DNA from: Planctomycetaceae bacterium
Lineage (GTDB): Bacteria; Planctomycetota; Planctomycetia; Planctomycetales; Planctomycetaceae
Assembly (NCBI GenBank): GCA_020638955.1
Contig: JACKHO010000006.1
Coordinates: 186,001 to 250,000 of the forward strand
Reading direction: 5' to 3'
DNA length: 64,000 nt
The stretch's first letter is position 1. Every line of letters begins with the position of its first letter. The notes below the pieces were generated by a model. That model was not told the origin of the DNA and did no database searches. It worked only from the letters and a program-made list of their open reading frames with translations. A program made the position numbers and the translations under genes. Shown here piece after piece: positions 35,031-44,157 of the stretch.

Positions 35031-35810
35031 TCAGCAGGGGAGTTCCAGTCGCTCGGCATGACGCATGCCGGCATCCCGCAATTGCGTGTCGTCGAAGGAT
35101 TCGAGCGGCGTGTAGTTGGGATGTCGTCCCACTTTGTAGGGATCGTTTCTGCGGGTGTTGTAACAACAAATCAGTGCCCAGCGGGGATGCTCACTGGTGT
35201 TCCGGTCGGAACGGTGCAGCAAATTCGCATGAAACATCACCGCAGAACCTGGGGCGAGTTCGACGTGGACCAATTCACAGCGTGCTTTCGCTGCTTCCAC
35301 GCGTTCCAAATCAGCTCCGGTCTGGGCGCCAATGGGGCCATGATTAAAACGGCCCATTTGATGCGAACCACGCAGCACCTGCAGGCAGCCATTTTCTTTC
35401 GTCGCCCGATCAATTGCAATGAGGCAGCTCCCCATGTCGGGGTACAGACAGCCGTTGTCGTACCAGTACCCATAGTCCTGATGCCATTCCCACGCACCAC
35501 CGACCCGTGGCTCTTTGAGGATGAGCTTGTGATGGTAGTGGTACACCTCGTCACCGAGTAACGAGGTCATGGGGTCGACAATGCGGCGACTGCGGGCGAT
35601 GGCACTGTAATAGTCATCGACGAGATCATTTCGGACACTCAAAACAACGGCCTGTCCGTCGGCGTCTTCTCGACCGTAGGCAATGCGCTGCAGTTCACAG
35701 TCGGCCCGGGCGATGCGGCTCAACAAGTCGACTTCCGACACATCGAGCAGACCATCGACAACCAGAAAACCATCTTCCAGGAACTGTTCCAGGTCCAACG
35801 TGTCATGCAT
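35031..35810 (-). CDS. Phytanoyl-CoA dioxygenase (PhyH) family protein
   Basis: 259 residues. The Fe(II) facial triad can be placed: WHQDYG gives His110 and Asp112, and MFHANLLHRSDRN gives the distal His199. GSHQMGRFNHG and PRWALICCYNTRRNDP are typical of the family; the Arg in the latter would bind 2-oxoglutarate. Many bacterial members hydroxylate small molecules rather than phytanoyl-CoA, so the substrate is unknown. It lies between sufD and the aldolase gene on the same strand. Confidence 0.85.
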   Translation of the reverse strand: MHDTLDLEQFLEDGFLVVDGLLDVSEVDLLSRIARADCELQRIAYGREDADGQAVVLSVRNDLVDDYYSAIARSRRIVDPMTSLLGDEVYHYHHKLILKEPRVGGAWEWHQDYGYWYDNGCLYPDMGSCLIAIDRATKENGCLQVLRGSHQMGRFNHGPIGAQTGADLERVEAAKARCELVHVELAPGSAVMFHANLLHRSDRNTSEHPRWALICCYNTRRNDPYKVGRHPNYTPLESFDDTQLRDAGMRHAERLELPC

Positions 35811-35890
35811 CGCTACGGCTCTTTCTCTTCGATTTGATTATCGAGAACTCAAGCGTATCAATGCAGACACGGCGACACCAGCGGCGGGAA

Positions 35891-37201
35891 CTACATCCCA
35901 ATTCCGAGTTTCCGTTCGACCGCCTGGCTCAGCGTTTCACGTACCAGTTCGACGGGAATACGGTCATACACTTCCGAGAAGAAGCCTTCGACAATGAGGT
36001 GCATGGCTTCATAGCGGGACAGTCCGCGGCACATGGCGTACAGCACTTGTTCTGCGTCGACCTGACCAGCAGTCGCCCCGTGCGTGCAACGGACATCGTC
36101 CGCTTCGATTTCGAGTCCTGGGATGGCGTCGACGCGTGCATCGCGACTGAGCATGAGGGCGTCGTTGCGTTGATAACCATCAGTCCGCTGAGCAGGAGGA
36201 TCAACCTTAATCATGCCACGCCAAATGACACGTGACTCATCGCGACAAACTTCCTTATAGAGCAGGTCCGAGTGAGTATTCGCTTCATGATGCGTTTGCT
36301 GCGTGTAGTAAGACAGCGTCTGGCGATCGGTGGCGAATGTGACTCCATTCACCTGAGCGTGGGCGCCCTGTCCGTCAAGGTGGACGTCCTGGTGAATGTG
36401 TGACAACCGGGCACCCAGAGCACCGACGGTCCATTGCAGGCTGGCATCGCGGGCCACGCGTCCCGACTGATGAGCAAAGTGTTTCACCTTGCTGTTCCAG
36501 TTCTGCAACTGCACGTACCGCAGTTGGGCGCCCTGGCCAACAATGAGTTCCACTGCACCAACGTGCAGGCCATCAGTATCAGGACTTGCCGAAGCGGTTT
36601 CTTCCAGCAGGGTCGCGGAGGCACCATCTTCCAGGATGATGAGCGTGTGACTGAGGTCGGTCGCTCCATTCGCCTGCAGTCCAATCAGACTGTAAAGCGG
36701 GACATCCAGTTCCAGGTTCCGTGGAACATACAGGACGGTGCCGCCGGTCCAGTACGCCGCATGCCACGCGGAAAACCGATCACGCCCGGGATCTACCGCC
36801 CGCTTCAGGAAATACGGTTCCAGAATTTCGCGATGCTCAACCAGCAGAGTCTTCAAATCACCGAAAAGGACACCCTTGCTCTTCAGGTCCTCGTTCAACG
36901 ACGACTGCACGCATCGCCCATCAACGTGGACGACGGCCCCGGCGAATTCTCCCCGGTCCTGCATGAGGGTGCTGAACTGCACCTGCTCACCGGAGCCCGT
37001 CCCGCTGACGGAGTATTTCTCGGGTCGGAATGTCCGCAGGTCCACCCGTTTGTATTCTTCAGGATCGAGTGGAGCCTTCTCCAACTCCTGAAAGACTTCG
37101 AAAGCCTCGCGCCGCTGGGCCAGAATCCAATCTGGCTCTTCCCGTTGTTGGGTGAATTCTTTAAACGAAGCGGGCGCAAAACCAGCAATTTGTGCGGACA
37201 T
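35891..37201 (-). CDS. sufD: Fe-S cluster assembly scaffold component SufD
   Basis: 436 residues from the ATG at 37201; the frame extends to 37303 but the first 34 codons look like leader DNA. The C-terminal SufB/SufD core is present: QLRYVQLQNWNSKVKHFAHQ, then HSDLLYKEVCRDESRVIWRG and DVRCTHGATAGQVDAEQVLY with AMCRGLSRYEAMHLIVEGFF. The CTHGAT string is the family signature. SufD works with SufB and SufC in assembling Fe-S clusters. Neither sufB nor sufC is next to it; a histidine kinase gene precedes it and a PhyH-like gene follows. It must act with partners encoded elsewhere, unless they lie beyond the window. Confidence 0.88.
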   Translation of the reverse strand: MSAQIAGFAPASFKEFTQQREEPDWILAQRREAFEVFQELEKAPLDPEEYKRVDLRTFRPEKYSVSGTGSGEQVQFSTLMQDRGEFAGAVVHVDGRCVQSSLNEDLKSKGVLFGDLKTLLVEHREILEPYFLKRAVDPGRDRFSAWHAAYWTGGTVLYVPRNLELDVPLYSLIGLQANGATDLSHTLIILEDGASATLLEETASASPDTDGLHVGAVELIVGQGAQLRYVQLQNWNSKVKHFAHQSGRVARDASLQWTVGALGARLSHIHQDVHLDGQGAHAQVNGVTFATDRQTLSYYTQQTHHEANTHSDLLYKEVCRDESRVIWRGMIKVDPPAQRTDGYQRNDALMLSRDARVDAIPGLEIEADDVRCTHGATAGQVDAEQVLYAMCRGLSRYEAMHLIVEGFFSEVYDRIPVELVRETLSQAVERKLGIGM

Positions 37202-37359
37202 TGGTAACTCAATTGATAGGTCGAACGCTGGAGTGAAAGTCACAGGTCGTTCCGGCAAGCGGCCGGGCACACCTATGATAGCAGGCCCACCGAGTGCAAC
37301 CACCCTGGCACCAACCGCTTTGGTGTAATTCCGGCAACCGGCACAAGTTCGCCGTCGAA

Positions 37360-38736
37360 TTACCGCAATTCCTTGCCGTCGAACGGCTTATTCTGAGTCA
37401 GAACCATCCGGAAGACCGTCCAGTCTGTTTCACGCGAAGCTGTCAGCGTGCCGTGATTGTCCGATGCCACCTGGCGAGCCAGAAACAGCCCCAATCCAAT
37501 CCCTTCCGGTTTGGTCGTATAGAACAAATCAAAGATCTCTGGTTCGAGACTTCCGGACGATCCACTGTCACAAATCTCCAGCAGGAACTGATCGCTCTCC
37601 CGAAGCGCTCTGATTCGTAGTTTTCCTCCATTCCCTGCGGCCTCGATGGCATTCATACACATATTCAGCACAGCCGCCCGAGCTGCGTCGACATCGTGTG
37701 TTGGCCAAATTCCTTCACCAATTTCCTGCTCGAGCGTAATTCCGCGATGCACGCACAACGGTGCAATGAGAGAGACAACTTCGCCCACCAGCGTGAACCA
37801 GTCCCCTTCTCGCAACTGGGTGGCCTGCTTCCCTCGAGTTACTTGAAGCAGTGCTTTGATTTGTTCCTCTGTTAACTGCAACTGACGCAGGGCTGCTTCC
37901 AAAGCACTCTGGTCGTCGGTGTCGCAGCGACGCTGATGAAGCTGAATGGCAACTCTCGCGCCCGTCAGAGCATTTCGAAACTGATGCGAAAGCCCTCCGA
38001 CGAGCTGCGTGAGGATTTGTGAGCGAGCAGAATCACCGGCGTGGCGAATGGCGTCTTCGAGCAGTCGGCCCATTTGGTTCACCTTGACTGCCAAATCCCG
38101 CAGTTCGTCGTTGAGTGCTGGGACGGTCATGGGGGCGAAATCTCGATTCGCAATTCGCGACACCTGTTGCTCCAACCGATGAATGCGACGGCCAATGTGC
38201 CTCGAAATGAGCACCGATGTCACTACCCCTAGAAGAAACAGCACGCCCCCAATAATCAGGGGCGTCAACATGGCGTTACGCCGGGCCACCAGCCACGAAC
38301 TTTGTGGGTAAAGCACAAACACATTTTGCGTTTCGCCTGCAATGCGTCGTTCGACTTGTCCGCCGAAGTACGTCACACCTTGAATATCGATGAGCTGTTT
38401 GTTGGCCGTAATCGGGGTGTTGGCCGTCCAGACAACGACATTGAGGTTCGCCACGGAACTTTCCACATTGTCGAGCGTCGAGGCACGAACGGCCCCCGCG
38501 CCGTTCAGTGCGACGAGTTCGGCACCGGACAAATCCCGCAGTTGTGTGAGAATGCGCTCAGTGAGAGGAAAGTTGCTCTGCCGCAATGTTTCCGCAACAC
38601 CGGACAACCGTGCGTGGATGGTTTCCTCAACGGACCGCACGGCCAGCCACGAAGCGGCGACAGCAATCCCGATAATGGTCGCGGCCTGCACGACCACGAA
38701 CGGAATGAGAATCTGGCTGCGAATGGGCCATCGCAC
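37360..38736 (-). CDS. Orphan sensor histidine kinase
   Basis: 458 residues. Two membrane helices (about residues 9-31 and 157-178) flank an extracytoplasmic sensor of about 125 residues. A HAMP-like segment follows (ISRHIGRRIHRLEQQVSRIA). The H-box is GGLSHQFRNALTGAR with His251, and the ATPase domain has N-box AAVLNMCMNAIEAAGNGGKL, G1 ICDSGSSGSLEP and G2 EGIGLGLFLARQVA. The G1 box is DSGSSG instead of DxGxG, a mild deviation. No response regulator gene adjoins it. Its signal is unknown. Confidence 0.88.
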   Translation of the reverse strand: MRWPIRSQILIPFVVVQAATIIGIAVAASWLAVRSVEETIHARLSGVAETLRQSNFPLTERILTQLRDLSGAELVALNGAGAVRASTLDNVESSVANLNVVVWTANTPITANKQLIDIQGVTYFGGQVERRIAGETQNVFVLYPQSSWLVARRNAMLTPLIIGGVLFLLGVVTSVLISRHIGRRIHRLEQQVSRIANRDFAPMTVPALNDELRDLAVKVNQMGRLLEDAIRHAGDSARSQILTQLVGGLSHQFRNALTGARVAIQLHQRRCDTDDQSALEAALRQLQLTEEQIKALLQVTRGKQATQLREGDWFTLVGEVVSLIAPLCVHRGITLEQEIGEGIWPTHDVDAARAAVLNMCMNAIEAAGNGGKLRIRALRESDQFLLEICDSGSSGSLEPEIFDLFYTTKPEGIGLGLFLARQVASDNHGTLTASRETDWTVFRMVLTQNKPFDGKELR

Positions 38737-38939
38737 AAATGCAAATCCTATGGGACGGTTTCAAATTTCGTACGACGGACGTCCTCGTCCGTCGATTGCA
38801 CAGCCTGAAGTCGTGAGAAAGATATTCTCACGGGTTCACGCAGAAGACATCGTCCCTTTATTTTTTAGAAGCGGCGTCTCCGAGTAAAGGCGACGACTGC
38901 ATCGGCGACTGAATCTGAACGTGTGCCGACGCGTTTTTG

Positions 38940-39599
38940 CTAAGCCTGTCCCTGTGCCTCGCTGTATCCCAATACTGTTGGGGCCAAATAGTTCTCGCCG
39001 TTTGTTCCGAGCACATGTGCCTGAATTTTCTGGAAGGCTTCGGTGAACTTGGCGTAGTTCGTGACGTTTAAATCATCGGGAGCCGGGAGCATGTCACCAA
39101 TGGGGCCGGTGAATCCCAGAACGGTCAGTCCAATTCGGGCATCGCAACTCTCCAACTGTGCGCTTGCCGCAATGTTTGGAATCGACAGTGTAAAATCCGC
39201 CTGAGAGAGATTGGATGCCACTGAAAGGCGAACGGAAACACCAAACTCAACCCGACGGCCTTCCTTCGTCTTTCGGATGCAGAATCGCTTTGCTTCCTGG
39301 ATGACTCCGGCATTCACACTTTTCGCTTTGCCTGAAAACAACGCTCCAAATATGCCAATGCTGCCTGCAACCTCATTGCGATACTGGTGCGTCTGCACGT
39401 CCCAATGGTCCAACTGGGCGGCGGTAACTGCGTTGGAGGCCGCGCCGCCGGATGGCGCAACGGACCGCGTGCCCGGAACAGCTTCCAGCCCGACATCTCC
39501 GCCAGTATCCGAACTCGCACGCGATTCCTTCTGCTCCTGGGCGAGTTCCAGGACGTCACTAGGAACTTCATTCTCACTGAAATCGACCGCAATAAACAT
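38940..39599 (-). CDS. Hypothetical protein, third gene of a three-gene run
   Basis: 219 residues from an ATG with GGGAGA eight bases upstream. No signal peptide. The N-terminal 60 residues are acidic and rich in S, G and A; the rest contains SGKAKSVNAGVIQEAKRFCI, RRVEFGVSVRLSVASNLSQA and GLTVLGFTGPIGDMLPAPDD. The central part looks beta-rich. I do not recognise a family. It is the last gene of the run formed with the DUF434-like and carboxypeptidase-regulatory-like genes, 65 bases after the former. Confidence 0.6.
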   Translation of the reverse strand: MFIAVDFSENEVPSDVLELAQEQKESRASSDTGGDVGLEAVPGTRSVAPSGGAASNAVTAAQLDHWDVQTHQYRNEVAGSIGIFGALFSGKAKSVNAGVIQEAKRFCIRKTKEGRRVEFGVSVRLSVASNLSQADFTLSIPNIAASAQLESCDARIGLTVLGFTGPIGDMLPAPDDLNVTNYAKFTEAFQKIQAHVLGTNGENYLAPTVLGYSEAQGQA

Positions 39600-39664
39600 T
39601 CAATTTCTCCCGGCTGTCACCCAAAATTGAGCCTCGACCCGCCGATTGACGGCACGGCACAATT

Positions 39665-40396
39665 CTAGAGTGGACGACTTGCAGGAACCAGTCCAGCGAA
39701 GGTCTCGTTGAATCGATCCCCAATGACATCATTTGCCAACGGGTACCAGCGTTCGGCGGCGTTGAGGATTTCACTGTCGGCTGACGCGATAATTTCCGTG
39801 GCTGCGGCCAGAATGGGGTCGGGATCGGGGACGAGATCCACCTCCCAGTCCCAGCCATGCTCCGTGGCCAATTCGAGCATCAGACTGCGGAGTCGTCCAC
39901 TGTTGGAGACGGGGGCATCGAGCAGCCAGCGGACGCCACTGACGCCAAGTTGCTGAAGGTGTTCCCCAATCATTCGGAGGGCCGGAACGGTTTCGCTGAC
40001 TTTCCGGTAGGAGCCATGCATGCTGGCCATGTCGCGAATGCAACCATCCTGCCCGCGCAGCAGCACGCCGCCGGAGAGAGCGGCTTCAATGGACGTCAGT
40101 ACGTTGTAGCCATCAATCCACAGGGACTGGCCCTTCAGGTCCGCAGGGGAAAGTTGATGCGCCTCTCGACGTCGGCGCTGCTCTTCTGTGCAAGTGCAGC
40201 GGGAGACGGCTGTCCGTTGCCGGGCGGTGAGTCCGTGGCGATCACCTACCAGTTTGAGTGAGGACGCCAGGACGTAACCGCGACTCAGCAGCCAGCTCAA
40301 CTCGGTCGTCGCGGTTTGCATTGCTGGGATTTGGTCCGGCGCAAACAGTCGGGCATCTTCGGGATGCGGTCCCCGGTGGCGTCGCTGATCCGGCAT
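39665..40396 (-). CDS. DUF434-family protein
   Basis: 243 residues. The N-terminus RRHRGPHPEDARLFAPDQIP with LSWLLSRGYVLASSLKLVGD and HGLTARQRTAVSRCTC matches what I know of the DUF434 family, followed by a second part (LWIDGYNVLTSIEAALSGGV, IRDMASMHGSYRKVSETVPA, DPDPILAAATEIIASADSEI) that could be a nucleotide-binding or PIN-like fold because of the acidic residues IDGYN and PDPD. No biochemical role is established. It lies 14 bases downstream of the secreted carboxypeptidase-regulatory-like gene. Confidence 0.75.
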   Translation of the reverse strand: MPDQRRHRGPHPEDARLFAPDQIPAMQTATTELSWLLSRGYVLASSLKLVGDRHGLTARQRTAVSRCTCTEEQRRRREAHQLSPADLKGQSLWIDGYNVLTSIEAALSGGVLLRGQDGCIRDMASMHGSYRKVSETVPALRMIGEHLQQLGVSGVRWLLDAPVSNSGRLRSLMLELATEHGWDWEVDLVPDPDPILAAATEIIASADSEILNAAERWYPLANDVIGDRFNETFAGLVPASRPL

Positions 40397-40410
40397 ATGC
40401 GTGCTTCACC

Positions 40411-41205
40411 TCACTTCGGGGCCCCAGCGGGCTCGGTCGGTTCTGCAACGAACAGGGACATGGGATAATGGCGGGGCGGGAGATTCGTTATTCCTTCTGG
40501 ACGAATTTCAATTTTGAGCGTCTTCTCCAGATAGCCGGTTCGCTCGTGCCAGATGGTGAATTCATGCTCGCCAACCGGCAGGTTCTTGATGCGGAATCGG
40601 CCTTCGGCGTCGGTCACGGCAGCGTAAGGGTGGTCGGTAACAATCCACCAGCCGCACATGTACTGGTGAAAGTCGCACGAGGCACGCACGGGTAGCCGCT
40701 CCGGCTCGGGGAGCACAAACTCGGACGACTCGCCCGGCAACGCTCCAGACGGAGTATTGGCAAACGCTGCGTATCGAATGTTGTGAGCCGTGGGATCGAG
40801 TGACGAAATGTGTAGCCGTTGATGCGTTTGCAGACACAGCATGTGCGGAACGAAACGACAATCGCGAATGACTTGATCAACCGCATTCGGAGCCGACTGG
40901 ACCAGCTCGGGGTGAATATGCGTTGGTCGCTTCCGCAAATAGACCGCCACGTATCGAAGTCCCCCCGTTTCTCGATCAACAACGAGTGAATCATCGGGGA
41001 CATCATTGGCGGGACAAAGCGTTTCCGCGGCTGCGCGTGGTGGAAGTGTGGGAATTCGTCCGTCAACGACAATTTGCCCTTCCAGCGTGCCCCACCGCGA
41101 AGGAACCTCCTCAGCGCGCAGGTCGTCTGGGCTGACGACTGCCGTGCCGAACGGCAATAGCATCAGCAAGGCGATCGATAAGTGGCGGCAGTAGTGCGGA
41201 ATCAT
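40411..41205 (-). CDS. Secreted protein with cupredoxin-like and carboxypeptidase-regulatory-like regions
   Basis: 264 residues from the ATG at 41205; a TTG start 12 codons earlier has no better ribosome site. A signal peptide (HLSIALLMLLPFGTAVV) directs export. A central segment (CLQTHQRLHISSLDPTAHNI, ASCDFHQYMCGWWIVTDHPY) resembles the plastocyanin/methylamine-utilisation type, with His and Cys that could bind copper. The C-terminus AAVTDAEGRFRIKNLPVGEH and EFTIWHERTGYLEKTL is a carboxypeptidase-regulatory-like beta-sandwich. Proteins of this layout are common in planctomycetes. Function unknown; a periplasmic or surface location is expected. Confidence 0.8.
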   Translation of the reverse strand: MIPHYCRHLSIALLMLLPFGTAVVSPDDLRAEEVPSRWGTLEGQIVVDGRIPTLPPRAAAETLCPANDVPDDSLVVDRETGGLRYVAVYLRKRPTHIHPELVQSAPNAVDQVIRDCRFVPHMLCLQTHQRLHISSLDPTAHNIRYAAFANTPSGALPGESSEFVLPEPERLPVRASCDFHQYMCGWWIVTDHPYAAVTDAEGRFRIKNLPVGEHEFTIWHERTGYLEKTLKIEIRPEGITNLPPRHYPMSLFVAEPTEPAGAPK

Positions 41206-41448
41206 GTGTTCGCTTCTGTCGAGCCGGAGCGAATTTGACAAGGTCAGTGTAGTCAGATAACCAGCAGAAAAGCATCAAGAGACACAAATGTGAGGGGAAA
41301 CAACTGCCTCATTCCATTGCGGCGGCGGGGAATTCGCTACAATCCCGGCACGATGGACGAGGTCTCTCTCGGATTGTGGACAAGGCATCTGGCGTGATGC
41401 CGTCCGGCGAATTGTGTTCGTGCGAACAGAACAACAGGCGAAACGAAA

Positions 41449-42531
41449 ATGACGGAACGGATCTTCAATTTCTCAGCTGGCCCGGCTGTGCTTCCCGTGG
41501 AAGTGTTGGAAGAGGCGAAGGAAAACCTGCTGTCTCTGGGGAAGACCGGAATTGGAATTCTGGAACATTCGCATCGGGGCAAGGCGTTTCTGGCCGTCTA
41601 CAATCAAATGGTGGATGACTGCCGCAAGGTCGCCAACATTCCCGACGACTATGACATTCTGTTTCTGCAGGGTGGGGCCTCTTCCCAGTTCTTCATGATC
41701 CCCATGAACCTGCTGAACGCCGACAAGACCGGCGACTACGTCGTCACGGGTATGTGGGCCAAGAAGGCCGTTGAGCAGGCGAAGCGGTTCGGCAATGTAC
41801 ATATTGCCGCCAGCAGTAGTGACAAGAACTTCAGCTACATCCCGAAGCTGACAACCTGGTCTGATGCACCCGCATATGTCCACTTCACTTCGAACAACAC
41901 AATTTTCGGGACGCAATTCGCGACCGAACCAACAGCACCGTCCGGAGTCCCGCTGATTTGCGACGCCAGCAGTGACATTTTCAGCCGGCCCATCGACATC
42001 CGGAAGTACGGTCTCATCTATGCCGGTGCGCAGAAGAACCTGGGGCCATCTGGCGTGACGCTGGTCATCATCCGGAAGGATCTGGTCAAGCAGGGCCCGC
42101 TCGATATCCCAGAAATGCTGCAGTATCGCACCCACGCCGAGAACGAATCTGCCTACAACACGCCCCCAACGTTCGGTCTCTACTTGATGGGGCTCGTGTT
42201 CAAATGGATGCTGAATAAAGGTGGGCTGGCCGAAATTGAAAATATGAACCGTGCGAAGTCGAAGGTGTTGTATGACTACCTCGACCAAAGCACGCTGTTC
42301 CGCGGCACAGCCGACTTCGACAGCCGTTCGCATATGAATGTGACGTTCGTCACCGGCAATGAACTCATCGACTCCCGTTTCATCGAAGCAGCCAAAGCAG
42401 CAGGATTCGATGGACTGAAGGGACACCGCAGCGTCGGCGGTATGCGCGCCAGCATCTACAACGCGTTCCCTGCGGAAGGTGTCTCGGCACTGGTCGACTT
42501 CATGCGGGACTTCGAAGCGAAGAACTCGTAG
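41449..42531 (+). CDS. serC: Phosphoserine aminotransferase
   Basis: 360 residues, the normal length. Landmarks: FNFSAGPAVLPVEVLEEAKE at the N-terminus, ILEHSHRGKAF, LFLQGGASSQFFMIPMNLL, and YAGAQKNLGPSG with the PLP lysine at 196. The Arg-rich C-terminal motif KGHRSVGGMRASIYNAFP is complete. It converts 3-phosphohydroxypyruvate and glutamate to phosphoserine in serine synthesis. A 3-phosphoglycerate-dehydrogenase-like gene stands 4.8 kb downstream, so two of the three steps are encoded here, though not in one operon. Confidence 0.97.
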   Translation: MTERIFNFSAGPAVLPVEVLEEAKENLLSLGKTGIGILEHSHRGKAFLAVYNQMVDDCRKVANIPDDYDILFLQGGASSQFFMIPMNLLNADKTGDYVVTGMWAKKAVEQAKRFGNVHIAASSSDKNFSYIPKLTTWSDAPAYVHFTSNNTIFGTQFATEPTAPSGVPLICDASSDIFSRPIDIRKYGLIYAGAQKNLGPSGVTLVIIRKDLVKQGPLDIPEMLQYRTHAENESAYNTPPTFGLYLMGLVFKWMLNKGGLAEIENMNRAKSKVLYDYLDQSTLFRGTADFDSRSHMNVTFVTGNELIDSRFIEAAKAAGFDGLKGHRSVGGMRASIYNAFPAEGVSALVDFMRDFEAKNS

Positions 42532-42556
42532 CGAACCTTTACTCAGACGATGCGAG

Positions 42557-42955
42557 ATGTCCGAATCACACCCCCATCTCGTTTTTGCGTACGGTACCCT
42601 CATGCGTGGGGACTGCCGGTTCTACCTGTTGGAAGAACAGCAGTTCCTGGGCGAAGCGAGCACGCAGCCGGGTTACCGAATTGTGAATTGCGGTTCATAT
42701 CCCGGGTTGCTGGTCAGCTCCAACTCTTCCCAGCAGGTCGATGGCGAAGTTTGGGCCGTCACCGACGAGTGCTTGCGGCGTCTCGACGAAGAAGAGGGAG
42801 TCGACGTTCAACTCTATGAACGACGGCCCATTCCGCTTCTCGGGGAATTTGCGGACGCTCACACGGAGGCGTATTTCTATCTGCCCGATGCCGCAGGCTT
42901 GCCGGACTGCGGTCGCTCTTGGCAGACTTTTCGCCGTAACTTCTTCGGAAATTAA
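42557..42955 (+). CDS. Gamma-glutamylcyclotransferase-like (GGCT) small protein
   Basis: 132 residues from ATG 42557. LVFAYGTLMRGDCRFYLLEE is the GGCT-fold signature (YGTL), and EVWAVTDECLRRLDEEEGVD supplies the acidic region expected near the active site. Members include enzymes acting on gamma-glutamyl-amines and unknown proteins; the substrate is not evident. It starts 25 bases after the serC stop and is probably co-transcribed with it. Confidence 0.8.
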   Translation: MSESHPHLVFAYGTLMRGDCRFYLLEEQQFLGEASTQPGYRIVNCGSYPGLLVSSNSSQQVDGEVWAVTDECLRRLDEEEGVDVQLYERRPIPLLGEFADAHTEAYFYLPDAAGLPDCGRSWQTFRRNFFGN

Positions 42956-43039
42956 TCGATCCGTTTGACCCGCTCGGCTGTGCCAAATAGGCTGGAGGGA
43001 GAAACTGGATTAGAGACGACGCGCAATGAGGCATTCGCG

Positions 43040-44122
43040 ATGAAACAACTCGCAGCAAACACTCTCATCATTTTGATTTGTTCCTTGCCCGTTTACGGAC
43101 AGCGTCCCACGACGCCTGCAGCAGGGGGCAAGGACGAGGCACAAACCATTACAGTTGAGAGGCAGGCTCTGACACTGCAGGACCCCGCCCGCTACCGGAC
43201 AGCAATTTCACTGCAGGCGGCTCGACGTGTGGTGGTGACCGCACAAATGTCTGGTGTCGTGGCGAACGTCTATCAAGAACTCGGTCAAGACGTGAAGGCC
43301 CAGGAAGAACTGGTGCGACTTGATCAACGTGAGCGTCAACTTGAATTGGACGAAAAGCAGGCGCTGTATTTGCTTGCTGTGGCTACCGCGAATAGTGGCG
43401 CCTCGCCTGCCGAAAATGAGCCCCGTACCGCGGCAGCGAAAGCAGCACTCGACCTCGCCAAACTGCGGTATGAGGCCACACAAATTCGTTCGCCTCTTGC
43501 AGGGAAGATCATCAATGTCGCTGTGCAGGAGGGGGACTACGTGCAAGCGGGTTCTCCTATAATGACTGTGGTAGACGCCTCGACGTTGACCACGCTCATT
43601 CCCGTTGAACGTTCAGCAACGAAGGCTGGGGACAAAATGACTGTTCAGGTCGAAGGGCAGGGCGTGGAAGCGAAGGTGAACGCCATTTTGCCGCCGCCAC
43701 CAGAAATGGAATCGCTGCGTGACTTGTACGTCTCGCTGGCTGCGGCCAGTGTTTCAATTGACAATTCCGCTGGGAAACTCGCGGTTGGCCAATCAGTGCT
43801 ATCGGAAATGATTCCACGGCACCCCATCGCGGAAGTGCCGAATCAATCCATCATCAATGCGACGGAGGGGCAGCGCAAGGTGCAGGTAATACGTGACGGG
43901 TTCGTCCGCGACCTGACTATTCAACTTCTCGGCAATGTTGGCGACACGCACGTCTACGTCAGCGCCCGATTCCAGGCAGGTGACGAACTCATCGCCTCCA
44001 GTTCCACTCCTCTGACCGACGGAACGTGGCTGCGTCCTAAACTGGCGGTGTTGGAAGGGGCGACCGGACGCGGAAAAGTTGATAGCCGTTCTCGCAATAG
44101 TGATGACGACCCGAATTTCTAA
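43040..44122 (+). CDS. HlyD/RND-type periplasmic membrane-fusion protein
   Basis: 360 residues from ATG 43040 with GAGG nine bases upstream. A signal peptide (LAANTLIILICSLPVYGQ) precedes a barrel-sandwich lipoyl-like half (ARRVVVTAQMSGVVANVYQE, LGQDVKAQEELVRLDQRERQ), a short helical hairpin, the second half (LAGKIINVAVQEGDYVQAGS) and a beta-barrel. No lipobox is present. Partners of these adaptors are RND pumps or ABC transporters; none is adjacent, and the hairpin is short, so it may belong to an ABC or a non-efflux system. A stray family member in this position needs its pump to be found elsewhere. Confidence 0.85.
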   Translation: MKQLAANTLIILICSLPVYGQRPTTPAAGGKDEAQTITVERQALTLQDPARYRTAISLQAARRVVVTAQMSGVVANVYQELGQDVKAQEELVRLDQRERQLELDEKQALYLLAVATANSGASPAENEPRTAAAKAALDLAKLRYEATQIRSPLAGKIINVAVQEGDYVQAGSPIMTVVDASTLTTLIPVERSATKAGDKMTVQVEGQGVEAKVNAILPPPPEMESLRDLYVSLAAASVSIDNSAGKLAVGQSVLSEMIPRHPIAEVPNQSIINATEGQRKVQVIRDGFVRDLTIQLLGNVGDTHVYVSARFQAGDELIASSSTPLTDGTWLRPKLAVLEGATGRGKVDSRSRNSDDDPNF

Positions 44123-44150
44123 CTGACCGCGTCGCGAGATGGCGGGTCAG
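44123..44150. terminator. Weak hairpin between convergent genes
   Basis: Arms CTGACCGC and GCGGGTCAG pair with a one-base bulge across a ten-to-eleven-base loop, between the convergent stops of the HlyD-like and ribD genes. There is no T-tract, so support is limited. Confidence 0.35.
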
Positions 44151-44157
44151 GCAGTCA

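Noticed and set aside
41473..42603. 376-codon minus-strand ORF opposite serC
   Set aside because: It is antisense to a complete, clearly recognised serC gene and resembles no protein.
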